Of a stretch of DNA of 64,000 nt, positions 1-10,665 are shown one piece after another. Position 1 is the first letter of the stretch, and the number at the start of each line of letters is the position of its first letter. The position numbers were made by a program, and so were the translations under genes. Source of the stretch: Vicia villosa (lineage: Eukaryota; Streptophyta; Magnoliopsida; Fabales; Fabaceae); assembly GCF_029867415.1 (NCBI RefSeq), contig NC_081183.1:50671133-50735132 (forward strand), in the 5' to 3' direction. The notes beneath the pieces were generated by a model, which saw nothing but the letters and a program-made list of their open reading frames with translations, searched no databases and had not been told where the DNA came from.

Positions 1-913
1 TGATTCAATATCCTCTAATTCCTCAATATTATCCATTCATACCCTTCATTTGGTGAGGATAGCTTGGTTCATTTGAAATCTCCAGAAACGCGATTCGTTT
101 GAAAAAGTCAACTGTACAAGATCACCATTGACTTTTGGGAATTTTGGTCAACCATGACTTTTGGGGTTTTAAATCATCAATATATGATATATGAAGTCAT
201 TTGATCAAAGAAAATCAAGGAAATTAATCAAGAATCAAAAAGTCAAAAGTTTGACTTTTATACTTAGAAAATTTTCTAAGTGTTTTTCAATGGTTTTTTC
301 CAAACTTTGGAAGGGAATTTCTCAAAATTTCACCTACAAACTGAAAAAAACTTCCAACATGAAAGTTGTAGATTTTGATCCAATAAACAACTTTGACACA
401 TATAATTTTTTTTCCAAAAGATCAACCATTTAAGAGATATGGAGCTTCAAAGTTGGTATCTTTTGAAAAATGCACTTAAAATCTCACTTTCTTCAAAGTT
501 CATGGATCTTTTTCACCCATTTCCTTAAAGGTCTTGAAGAAACTTCCAACTAGGGTTTTGAAGTACATAACATGAGCTTTCCAAAATGTCCAAGAGCATG
601 AAAAAATATGGAGTGTAGCCATGGTTTTGAATTTTGACATTAGTGACCATTATGCATGAAATTTCAAACCATTTTCACTAAGTTTCAATACTACATGGCC
701 TATAATCCAAGTGATGACACACCAATGCAATAATTGAGAGATTTTTTCTGGTTTAAGATCAGATAGGAAAGAGATAAGAAGCTTGGCAAAATAACCATGG
801 TTAAGTCACTTTTAACCATTTGCATTTAATGCAAAAGATGCTAGTTTATCTCCAAATGCCAAATCACCATTCCTTGATCAACTTGCAAAGCTCTGAGTTC
901 AGAATCTTTGGCC

Positions 914-921
914 TATAAATA
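914..921 (+). promoter_or_regulatory. Ogre 5' LTR TATA box
   Basis: TATAAATA sits in a GGCC...GAGG context, with the same string at 50312-50319 in the 3' LTR. It lies about 1.58 kb into the LTR, which would give a long U3. Transcription is expected to start about 30 bp downstream. Confidence 0.7.
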
Positions 922-1873
922 GAGGTTCAAATCACTCTTCAAATCACACCAAAACCTCATAATCATAGGTTTTCTCTCTTCTTTCTTAAGTTGCAAGTTT
1001 CATGAGTTTCAAAGAGGGAGAATTGCAATTTCCATCTCTTGCAATTTCTAAGCAAAGTAAGGGTTCTAACATCTCATAAACATCAAATGTGATGTGTTTG
1101 ATCCATTCACACACCCCAAAAACATCAAAATCTCAGAATCACTCTTCACTTCCCAAATATGCATAAAATGAGCCTTATCATGCCAAAATCCACACTAGCT
1201 CAATTCTGTCCAAACTAACACTTCCAACACCTCATATATATCACATATGAACTATCCAAACACTCACATATGATCTGTAACCTCATAATCATCAAGCTCG
1301 ATTCATACTTGAAGCAACTGCAGATCGGGTACCATGGCCATGCTCAGATGAATTCAGGTTGTTCCAAGTATCCAGACACCTTCCATAATCATCATTGAAG
1401 CTATCCAGATCATCACAAAGCATCTGTAACACCTCCAGATCAAAATTCAATTCTCAGTTTGGCCGTTTTTGAGGTAAGTGCACTTGAACTTCAAACTCTA
1501 TCATACATGCATCATAAATGAAAAACTGATTTACCATCTTGTTTATGCACACATGAGGATCATTAACCCTCAATCAATTGCATCATAACTTGCACATACA
1601 CGATTTCAGAATGAATCATAGAATTAGGGTTCTTCGTGTTCATCAGAGAATCAATGGCCCTAGAGTGAAAATAAATGAAATTAAATGGTACCATCATGTT
1701 CCTTGTGAAAAAACGAGTAAGATAGACCCTTCACTTGATCAATTTGGTTCAGTTTCAGAGATTTTCAAATTCAAATGGGGATGGTGTTCTTGGCGCCATT
1801 TTTTGCGAAGGAAATTCAAAAATTGAGTTTGAAATATAATCAAATCTTTGCCTTTGTTAATCAGACCACACGC

Positions 1874-1952
1874 GTGGTCCAGTTGGTTATGTTTTTGAGT
1901 GGTGAGCATGAGGACGTGGGTTCAACACCCTTAGGGACCAAAACCTTTTTTT
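1874..1952 (+). other. tRNA-like / pol III-like unit inside the Ogre LTR
   Basis: TGGTCC (1875-1880) can pair with GGACCA (1935-1940). Between them are an A-box-like GTGGTCCAGTTGGTT and a B-box-like GGGTTCAACACCC, whose GGG/CCC flanks a 7-nt loop like a T arm. Seven T's follow at 1946-1952, like a pol III terminator. The A-box side resembles tRNA-Val-type sequence. The middle does not form a clean anticodon arm, so this is more likely a degenerate tRNA-derived module than a working tRNA. The 3' LTR copy is at 51273-51351. Confidence 0.4.
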
Positions 1953-4093
1953 AAACACTATTTTTCTTCATTTTTTTTAACAAACTTCACTCAATTAATT
2001 AACCAATCAAATTAATTCATTTTCACTCCATTTTTTATACACTTCTCATTTAATATATATATTTTATGAATATAAAAAAAATCACAAAAAAATGTTTATT
2101 TAATATGTTTTTTATTAGGTTTAAAATGACATGTTTTTAAGTGTTTTTAAATACTTCAAATATTGTTTTTATTTGATTTTTTCAAACCTAATCACTTGTA
2201 AATATTTTGTGATCAAACCCTAATTTCTTTTAGGTCTTAATTAAGCATTAAAATTTGTTTTTAACTTAATTAAGTTGACTTTTGTCAAAAATTCAAACCG
2301 TTTTAAAACAAGCGATCACGGTTTTTTTCAAAACGATAAACCATTTCTTTTTGATTTTTCTTTTCAAAAGAAACTATTGATTAAATCTCTTTGGGATTGA
2401 TCAATTGATTTTCAAAACAAAATGGGCCTCTCTAATATTAGAGAGTATAAGACCCATTTCTTTTTTCTTTTTGTACAGTTTTTCAAAACAGAAAACTTCT
2501 TTCAAAACAAAACTTTTCAAACCGTTTTCAAAACAACAAAACTTCAAAAAACAATCAACCATGTTTTATGAAAATAAAACATGGGCCTCCATGTAGGTAT
2601 AAGTCCCAAGCCCCTTTGTAAATACTTGTTTACATAGCCATGGATAACTCAATGGGCCTCTCCCCGAGTATAAGTCCCGAGCCCCGTGTACATAAGCTGT
2701 TTATCCTTACAGGTATATTTCCTTCATAAACTCCATTGTACACATCCACTTTGTCATATATATGTACTTGTTAATACTTGTTCATGTTTGTTCATGTTTG
2801 TTCATACTTGTTCATGTGTTTGTTCATATTATATGCTTGTTCAACTTAGTACAACACTAGGTTCCCCATAGCCTCCTATTGGGCTTCGTGCAAAGAATCT
2901 CCCTAGTTTAGGTTAGGACATAGAGTATGGTTTCCCGGTGAAATCGCTCTAAGAGCTCAAACCAACTATACCATGCCTCCCATTGGGCTTTGTACAAACG
3001 AGTGTCCCTCCCATAGCCTCCTCTTGGGCTTACAATGCAAGGACCCTCGATAGTCCCTCCCATAGCCTCCTCTTGGGCTTACAATGCAAGGACCCTCGGA
3101 TAGCCTCCTCTTGGGCTTCGTACAAGGACCCACGGGCTTCTTATAAGCATCCCCAATATCCAAATCAAACACCCTAGGAGATTAGACATTTATCATCTCT
3201 ATGATAGGAGTATCTCTTCTATATCATCACGAACAATCAATCAATCAATCAAACTTTTTTGCCACAAGGCTGGCTAATCAATCAAACTTTTTGCCACCGT
3301 ACTGGCTGATTAATCAAAGTTTTTGTTACAAGGCTGACTTCATTGAAACTTTTGCCACAAGGCTGGCTGATTAATCAAAACTTTTTGTCACAAGGCTGAC
3401 TTCATTGAAAGTTTTTGCCACAAGGCTGGCTAAAAAGCATCTTTATCATTCTAAGCACCATAAGTGGCATGGCCCAGGGCTTATAATGAAAAGATTTTCA
3501 AACAAAATCAAACAGATGTATGTGATGATATAGATTAGATACATCGAGCATTGAGATGACATATGTCTCTTATCCTTTGCTTCCACTAGCATAAGTGGGA
3601 ACTACGATTGCTCTGACTTTCTCAACATCCCTTTGAGAATACGTAGGCACAGGGTCTTACTCCTTGGCGAGCAAAACTTTTCTCTCAAACCACTCAAACC
3701 TTAGCACCCGTAGACCCGAGCTACAGATGCTCTGATTCCCTCTAAGGGATAGGTATGCAGAAGATTGCGACAATCTTTGCGAGCATAATCAAACAAACAC
3801 CTTAGGTCCCACCTATCTCACCACAGAACCCAATAGCATAGAATTGAAATGGATAAAACAAAGAAACCTATAGAGTACTATAGATACGTTGGGTGCTAAT
3901 ACCTTCCCTTCGTATAACCAACCCTCTTACCCAAAGATCTCTCCCCCACTTTTAAGGTTATTGCAGCTTTTTTCCTTTTCCTACTTTGGAAATAATAAAA
4001 AGTTTGGTCGAAAAAACAAAATCATTTTCTTGAGCCCCGAGCCCAAAGAAGGCATCAGGTGTCTCATCCCCGACTGATTTTTTTCACGCGACA

Positions 4094-4569
4094 GAAAAAT
4101 GGCGACTTCACTGGGGACCATCTTTTTATTGTTTCCAAAGAAAGGGTTAATTCTAATTGTTTTATTTTTCATTTCAATTTTTTTTTGTACATATGTGGTT
4201 CTTGTTACATTTGTGGTTCTGTTACAAGTGATACATTATGGACAAATCCTAACCCGGATTAAGTACACATAAGAATTAGGTGGAGGGTATAGTCATGTAC
4301 AGGCGTACGTGAGAATCCTTCCGCTCAGTGGAGATTCCTTGTTGGTAATATATGTTTAGCATGTTTCGTAGCGAAGACATTATTGCTGCATTGAACTGTA
4401 GAAGCTGAGTTGGCCGTAGAACCCCAACCCATCCTGGCCTTATTAGGACGTGCCGCAGAAACGATCCAGGTGAAGACTTGGATAGTTGTCATGCGGAGAG
4501 CCACGCTCAGACGAGTTTTTCTTGAGAATATTTCTGGCTCACAAGTTCAGTCGTGCAAGCCGGTAATAT
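4094..4569 (+). other. Ogre primer binding site and first part of leader
   Basis: TGGCGACTTCACTGGGGAC at 4100-4118 lies six bases after the LTR end. Ogre elements are known to use a tRNA-Arg-type PBS of this form. The leader then runs to 4569, where Athila A interrupts it, and resumes at 16053. No coding sequence is evident. Confidence 0.85.
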
Positions 4570-5741
4570 TGTTGAAAGTATTTGTGGGTAAATATTTTCG
4601 GTAATATATCGTATCCACAGGGATTGGTTAATATCACTGCCGTTCTATAGTTGTTTATTTTGAGTGAGAAAAAGGTAATTGGATTTGTTTTATGACTCTA
4701 ATATTGTCAAATCTAAATAATAATAAGAATGCAAATAATGAGAATTTGTTAACGATTAAGGAAATATGTTGAGCTTTTAAGGTTCATCAACCTATTCCTA
4801 TACAACTTATGGATTAATTCACAATTGAACAATCATTTGAACTATTATCTTCACTTATCCTCAAATATGATTCCATGTCTGCAAACCAAATTAGACAACT
4901 TTTACCGGTATGAGATTCGATCTCTCCAAATATCAATAACGATAATAGTAATTAGGAACGATAATTATGAAAACCCAATCACAATTCCATCTCTGCAAAT
5001 TGCAATTGAATCAATATAGTAACCTAGGGCAAAAGTAAAAATCCTCTCTTTCGATCAAGGATTCAACAATGATGTAAATTAAAAGCAAGGTTTCTTATTG
5101 ATAATAAAATTCAAACAATTGTTCATAGGAAAGAATCAATGGTATTGTATATTCATAGGTTAACTACTACCTTAAACTCAACAAGAGGAATTTAGCTCTC
5201 CATAGACATGAAGAACACACAAGAATTAATGGAGGGATTCATCTTCATCAATGGAATGTCTTTGATTGGTGAAGAATTGGCCTTCAATTGTTGTTCTTGA
5301 CTGCAAACTCAGAATGCTCTCCTAATTTCGCTCACAAAAGATCTCCCCTTCACTTGGAAGCTAGGGCTTCTATTTATAAGTTTTGGGCTTTTAACGCCGA
5401 GGCCGCGGCGCGGTAACGGAGGTGCGCGGCGCGATCAGAAACAGAGACTTTGGCGCGGCGCTAGCTAGAACTCCCGCGGCGCGGCTTTGTCAAACTTCAT
5501 CTTTTTGCTTTGCCTTTGAGACTTCCAGCTTCCTTTCCTCTTCTTGTTTTCCTAAAGCTTCAGTTCAGCTCTAAACCTGCATAAATAACACCCACAAGTG
5601 ATTCGATTTGCTTTACACATGAACTGAACCTTTTCAATTCAATTCTCACTAAAAACCTATGGATCTATCACAATTTGCATTAGTTTAGAGACTAAATCAC
5701 TTAGATTAACACATGAATTTACCATTAATTTACTCCTAACA
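4570..5741 (-). repeat. Athila A 3' LTR
   Basis: This 1172-bp LTR is at the downstream end of the minus-strand element. On the - strand, a CGCG-box array (5402-5485) lies directly upstream of the TATA box TTATAAATAG (5370-5379). The polypurine tract abuts it at 5743-5756. Confidence 0.95.
5402..5485 (-). promoter_or_regulatory. CGCG-box array upstream of the Athila A LTR TATA box
   Basis: Four GC-rich blocks are built on CCGCGGCGCGG/GCGCGGCGCG (5402-5413, 5424-5433, 5452-5461, 5473-5485) in otherwise AT-rich DNA. They end about 22 bp from the minus-strand TATA box. Each contains cores fitting the (A/C/G)CGCG(C/G/T) CGCG box known for plant CAMTA factors. Use by CAMTA is inference. The 5' LTR copy is at 15708-15791. 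Confidence 0.6.
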
Positions 5742-7239
5742 AACTCTCCCCAACTTAGAGCTTTGTTTGTCCCTAAACAAAATTACTTACCTCCAACCAA
5801 CATACCAACAGTCATGCAACAAGTTTTTCAAAAAGGTTTCTCAAGTGGTTCAATTTAGTAACCAAGTCGAAATATTCCTCCTCTTCCTGCAAACTCAGAA
5901 CATACACATGAAACAAATTTTGAAAGCAAATTACCTCCAGAAGTTCAAAACACTACACAATTGGAATTGAATCAGCACTAATCACTCTCATCAAAAAGTA
6001 TGATGAATAAAAGAGGGGTTAAACACTCATCCAAGCAATTAAATCAACAAAGATCCATATCATACGTTCACCAAATTGTTAGCATCAAGTCGTGTGGAAT
6101 CTGAGAATAAGAAGGTCTTTCTAGGGTTGTAATGCGGTTTAGATTCAAAGAAAAGAAGATAATCAAGGGTTGTTCCTAATCTAGGGAAGCATCCAAATCA
6201 TAACTCATTCCTTCTTCTCTATACTTTAATTCTCGCCCATTCATCTTTTTTCATTCGTAGCTCAGTGTTTCTTTTTCTTTTTTTTTCAACAACTGTTTAG
6301 ATTCAAACGTTGTTCTTTTTCAACAAATTTTTTTTTTCAAGCTACGAATTTCTTTTATCCTTCACAGATTACTACTTGTACTTACTCTTCTTTTGATTGT
6401 GACTCTCCCCAACTTGGAGATCAACCCGTATCTAGATTATATGAATGCTCCCCTACTTTCTAAAAAGGTCAAAGAGAAAACACATCACCAAATTTTATGG
6501 TTGATGGTCCAAAACAAAACTTTTTATTGAGATCAAAACTCACCAGGTATTTTCCTCGGTGCATATTATGATGTTTATCTTGACCTCAGGCTCAAAGAAT
6601 GGTTAGCAAAAGATCACACTCTCACAGAAGAAAATAAGTTTTACGTTAAAATAGGCTAAAAGAACTCTCAGATTCAAACAAGCGCCTAAATCACTTTCAC
6701 AGATTTCCACAAACGATGCAACAACCGGTTTAGCATGATACAAACAAGTCAAAACAATTGATGGTCTCCTGCATATAGTAAACAATGGAAAGCTTTCCTC
6801 ACAATGGTTAAGGCTAAACCGATCCAATAAAATAGTGTACCATAAAGAACTTCTGTTAAGAATTTACTAACAACCTAAATTTCATGCACACATTAGGAGT
6901 TTGAGTTCAAAAATCCATACCTGCTTTGTTACTTTATTGAAAAAGTAGGCGAACTAAAAAAATTCAAAAATTTTCACTTCACTCACTACCACTTTCATGC
7001 ATGTTGCTTCATTGTTGGTGCTTTGCTTGAGATTCTCATTCTGTTGTGGGACTACTTACTCTAAATCGAAATGGATAGAAAAGAAACAAACTAATTGCAA
7101 TACTTAACAAATACTTTAAAGAAATAAACAAGTCATAGTGACCCTAAGGTTCACCAGAGTATAGGTCAGAAAAAAAAAAGCAAATAAAACAGCAGCAGTA
7201 TTATCATCGCATCAGTTACCAGAAATAAACTCTCCTCTC
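5742..7239 (-). other. Athila A 3' untranslated region with two PPT-like tracts
   Basis: Noncoding sequence between the ORF3 stop and the 3' LTR. The PPT next to the LTR reads AAGTTGGGGAGAGT on the - strand (5743-5756). An exact second copy lies at 6402-6415. An inverted repeat, ATTCGTAGCT (6253-6262) and AGCTACGAAT (6340-6349), encloses T-rich sequence. No further gene is supported. Confidence 0.75.
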
Positions 7240-8509
7240 TCACATCACCTCACACAAACATCGAATCAATATCAGCATCAATGTCTTCATCCTCTTGTTC
7301 TGGGTTATTATTCCCAGCGCCACCTGCACCTGTACCACCTGCACCTGCATCCCCCCAACAGGAAAAGAGTTGGTCTCTGGCCAACCACAGTAGGTGAAAT
7401 AGCTCTCCCGGGTTGGGAAAGTTCTCTCTTCAGGGGCAACAGATAGGTTCCTGAATTGCTGCTGCATGGCATCGTGCAGGAAAATCTGGGATCTCTTATT
7501 CGCCTCAAACATAGCCGAATAATAGTGATGAGCCACTAGAGGATCAAAAGGCCCTGCACCACTACTAGGTGGTGCTGCAGAGACAGAAGGTCTAGCTTGG
7601 GTGGCTGCTGATTGATCCCTGTAATATGGCTTTGCACAGAACCTGTCAATAAAAACATCATCAATGAAAGTGTTAATCACATGGTGTCCCTGTCCTGGAA
7701 TTTCTACCCCTGCCTCTTTGCATAATCCCATAATCAAACCGGGTAGTGGTAGCACACATTTGGCATTAATGCCATGCTGTGGTCACTCAATGCAGCTCGG
7801 CGCAGTTCATTCGAAAGAATGAAGGCAACATCAACAGTGTTCTCGGTCATGATGGCGGTTATCAGGAATGCCAATTCGAGCGGAACCGTGGTAACATGTG
7901 TCCTTGGCCTGATGTTGTACAAGATCACTAATAAAATGCCCCTTGCAAGAATGCTCAGATCCTTCCTGTTGTAGTGGGTTGGATTTCCTTGCCGGCTAAG
8001 CTCTGGTCCTCTCCCTGGAATACAAATTGTTTCAGACATCAGCTCCACAAGATTGACGCAGTTAGTTACATTTTGCCTGTAGAAACACCTCTCATTGTCC
8101 GTCAATTGGAGGGGTTCCCCTAAAAATTCATTGATTGAAGCTCTATCAAATGCCACAGTTTTTCCTCTTACATAGGATTGATATGTGTAAGCTACTGATT
8201 CATCGGTGGTTTTGATAGCGTTTGCATAGAATCCTTTACTATGTCATAGTCAATGACGGTGTGTGGTTCGAACACACGTTGCCAGTTCCTATTCTCAAGA
8301 AAATCCCACATAGCAGCATAAGGACCCCCTCCTTGTCCTAAGGGGACAACCACTTTCTCAGTTAAAATGGTGCGGGAACCCAGATTCTTGAACCTGTCTG
8401 CCTGGGCCCGACCTAGAAATCTATCAGCTTGGTTTGCAGTAGCACGGGATCCTCTAGAACCAGAGCTTGTGGACTTGGTGCGTACTCTCTTGGCAGGATT
8501 TATCTGCAA
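7240..8509 (-). pseudogene. Athila A ORF3 (envelope-position ORF), broken by two frameshifts
   Basis: Three consecutive minus-strand reading frames (8509-8192, 8156-7734, 7755-7240) together cover one protein. They resemble the ORF3 of Athila B (24543-25847), the putative plant transposon protein type of domain found after integrase in Athila-like elements. The first break is near 8230, where a short T run appears to have lost a base. The second is near 7770. The first frame has no good ATG. Its start coincides with a splice-acceptor-like TTGCAG on the - strand near 8505, so this ORF may normally be expressed from a spliced or subgenomic RNA. The function of the family is not established here. 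Confidence 0.65.
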
Positions 8510-8576
8510 TTATCACAACAAATGACAAAGCAGCAGAAAAAAAAATCAGAACAGAAAAATTAACAAAAACTCTCCA

Positions 8577-8620
8577 GCCGCGGCGCGACTGCGGTTTCCC
8601 GCGGCGCGGCTGCGGCGCAC
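8577..8620 (-). promoter_or_regulatory. CGCG-box cluster just upstream of Athila A ORF3
   Basis: Two blocks, GCCGCGGCGCGAC (8577-8589) and CCCGCGGCGCGGC continuing to 8620, match the vocabulary of the LTR array. They lie about 70 bp upstream of ORF3 on the - strand. Confidence 0.5.
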
Positions 8621-8969
8621 CTGAAGAACTCTTCCCTACATTGGGTCTTTGTTTGGATCCCTAACATTGTTAATCAGACCAGGATATAGCATTTGCACAA
8701 CAATTTGATGTCACCTACCCTAGGGTTTTGTTTAAATGCTACTAGATTCCTCCTACCTAAGATTTAGGGTTCTTGGGAGAGAAAGAAATTACTAGTACAC
8801 AAGAGTGGAGAATGAGGAACATACCTTGTTGAAGATTGAGTGATGATGAACGAGAGTGAACCAGATTGTGAGATTTCGCTCTATGGGTTGGGTGAGTTTC
8901 AAAAGAAAGAAAGAGGGGGAACTGAGCAGTTTCCAAATAAAATCTGAATATATTATTTTTTCCACGACA

Positions 8970-9052
8970 CCGCGGCGCGCAAGGTTTCCCCCGCGACGCG
9001 CAAATATCTCTGTTTGGCGTCGCGGCGCCCACTTAATGCCCGCGGCGCGGCC
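8970..9052 (-). promoter_or_regulatory. Second internal CGCG-box array, between integrase and ORF3 of Athila A
   Basis: Four blocks (8970-8980, 8991-9001, 9019-9030, 9039-9052) of CCGCGGCGCG-like sequence. On the - strand a TATA-like AATATATTC follows at about 8948-8956, roughly 15 bp downstream. This is the same order and spacing as in the LTR. The region between here and ORF3 (8510-8969) has no supported gene. Confidence 0.5.
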
Positions 9053-9204
9053 TTTAAAAAAAAATTTGAATTTTTTTACTGCTTGTTTCCCTACTTCAAT
9101 CTTTTGTAACTTCCCTTGTGCTTATGGCACTGATTGATGATAACCCATATAAAAATAAAAGGATAATATAAAAGAAAATTACTTAAAATGAAAGATGCTT
9201 ACTC

Positions 9205-9258
9205 TGTTGGGTTGCCTCCCAACAAGCGCTTCGTTTAACGTCGCATGGCTCGACGGTC
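9205..9258 (-). other. Conserved post-integrase noncoding element with hairpin (Athila A copy)
   Basis: Thirteen bases after the integrase stop the - strand carries GACCGTCGAGCCATGCGACG, GTTAAACGAAGCGCTTG and a hairpin. The stem is TGTTGGG with CCCAACA (9205-9211 and 9218-9224). Almost the same sequence follows integrase in Athila B at 23928-23980, where the stem is CTTGGG/CCCAAG. The changes preserve pairing. Confidence 0.65.
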
Positions 9259-9270
9259 AAACTCCTTTGA

Positions 9271-10665
9271 CTAGGAGTTCAAAAGTGAGATTGTGCACAC
9301 TTCTCTATCAAACTCTCCCCCAAGGTAGATTTTCAACCGTTCTCCATTAACGGTCCAACTGTCTTTAGTCTTACCATCTTCGATAGTAATGGCACCGTAA
9401 GGTTTAATTTCCTTGATTATGAACGGCCCTGACCACTTAGACTTCAATTTGCCTGGGAAGAGCCTGAGCCTAGAGTTGAATAGTAACACAAGGTCGCCCA
9501 CCTTGAACTCTTTCTTTTTTATTCTCTTATCATGGTACCTTTTCATATTTTCCTTATACATTTTATTAGATTCATATGCTAGGTACCTGAATTCCTCAAG
9601 TTCATGGAGTTGATTCTTCCTCTTCTTATACGCCAAACTATCATCTCTATTGAAGAAACGTAAGGCCCATAGTGCTTTGTGCTCCACCTCCACCGGTAAA
9701 TGACATGCCTTACCATAAACCATTTGAAAAGGTGATGCACCAGTTGGCGCTTTGTATGCTGTCCTATATGCCCACAAGGCATCGTCTATCCTTACCGACC
9801 AGTCTTTACGGGACTCCGACACCGTCTTCTCGAGAATGTTCTTGATTGCTCGATTTGAAATTTCTGCTTGCCCGTTGGTTTGGGGATGGTAAGGTGAAGC
9901 TATCTTGTGGTTGATATGATATTTGTCCAGCACTTTTGCCACCTGTTCATTAACAAAATGAGATCCACCATCGCTTATGATCACTCTAGGCATGCCAAAA
10001 CGTGTGAATATGTTACGGTTTAAAAATTTTAGCACCATTTTGGCATCCGCCTTTGGTGTAGCGATGGCTTCGACCCACTTGGAAACATAATCCACTGCAA
10101 CTAGAATATATTCGTTAGTAAAAGAAGGAAGAAATGGCCCCATAAAATCGATACCCCAACAATCAAAAACTTCTACTTCAATGATGGTTTGAAGTGGCAT
10201 CTCATCTCGTTTACTTATCCCACCAACTCTTTGACATTTGTCACAATTCTTTGCATGGTGATGGGCGTCTTTGAAAATAGTTGGCCAGAAAAATCCGGAT
10301 TGGAGGATCTTTGTTGCCGTCCTCCATCCATTAAAATGTCCACCACTCGGTGAATTATGACAATGCCACAAGATTTGTTGGGCTTCTTCTTCAGTAACAC
10401 ATCTCCTTAGAATTCCATCCTTACCTATCTTGAACAAGTATGGGTCGTCCCACACATAGTACTTTGCATCGGCTAACAACTTTTTCTTTTTGTTCCAGTC
10501 AAAGTCCTCTGGTATCATACCGGTGGCTTTATGATTAGCCAAGTCGGCGAACCATGGTCTTGTTTGTATTTCAAAAAGTTGTTCATCCGGGAATGTCTCA
10601 TTTATTTCAGCTTCTTGGTTGGTGACATTTACATTGACCAAACGGGATAAATGATCTGCCACCAC
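9271..10665 (-). pseudogene. Athila A integrase region of pol, out of frame with upstream gag-pol
   Basis: The frame begins at the end of the RNase H domain (VADHLSRL) and continues through a zinc-binding HHCC integrase N-terminus (H..H then CDKCQ) and a DDE core. Visible core motifs are [17 protein letters not shown] and the glutamate in NGQAEISNR. The C-terminal part ends in SGPF..KEIKPYGA. It is joined to the upstream ORF by a one-base frame change in a run of seven A's (10678-10684 on the complement), where Athila B has a shorter run and stays in frame. This is most simply a homopolymer lesion. Programmed slippage cannot be ruled out from one copy. Confidence 0.88.

Larger units (their letters stand above)
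1..4093 (+). repeat. Ogre 5' LTR (partial, lacks first ~663 bp)
   Basis: This is nearly identical to 49400-53466 and ends with GCGACA directly before the primer binding site. It holds a TATA box (914-921), a tRNA-like unit (1874-1952), an 18-bp perfect palindrome CTCTCTAATATTAGAGAG near 2431, TTGTTCATG-type short repeats (about 2775-2830), a roughly 49-bp tandem repeat (3003-3101 plus a partial copy to about 3130), and GGCTGGCT/GGCTGACT repeats (about 3260-3432). No coding sequence is supported. Short ORFs here recur in the other LTR as shared decay and have no family signature. Confidence 0.93.

Noticed and set aside
191..433. Short reading frames in the Ogre LTR (also 1578-1826 and copies in the 3' LTR)
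   Set aside because: The frames differ in length between the two LTRs through indels, they lie in U3 or leader sequence, and no domain is visible.
1874..1940. A functional tRNA gene
   Set aside because: The anticodon arm cannot be drawn convincingly and the acceptor stem is short. Kept only as a tRNA-like unit.
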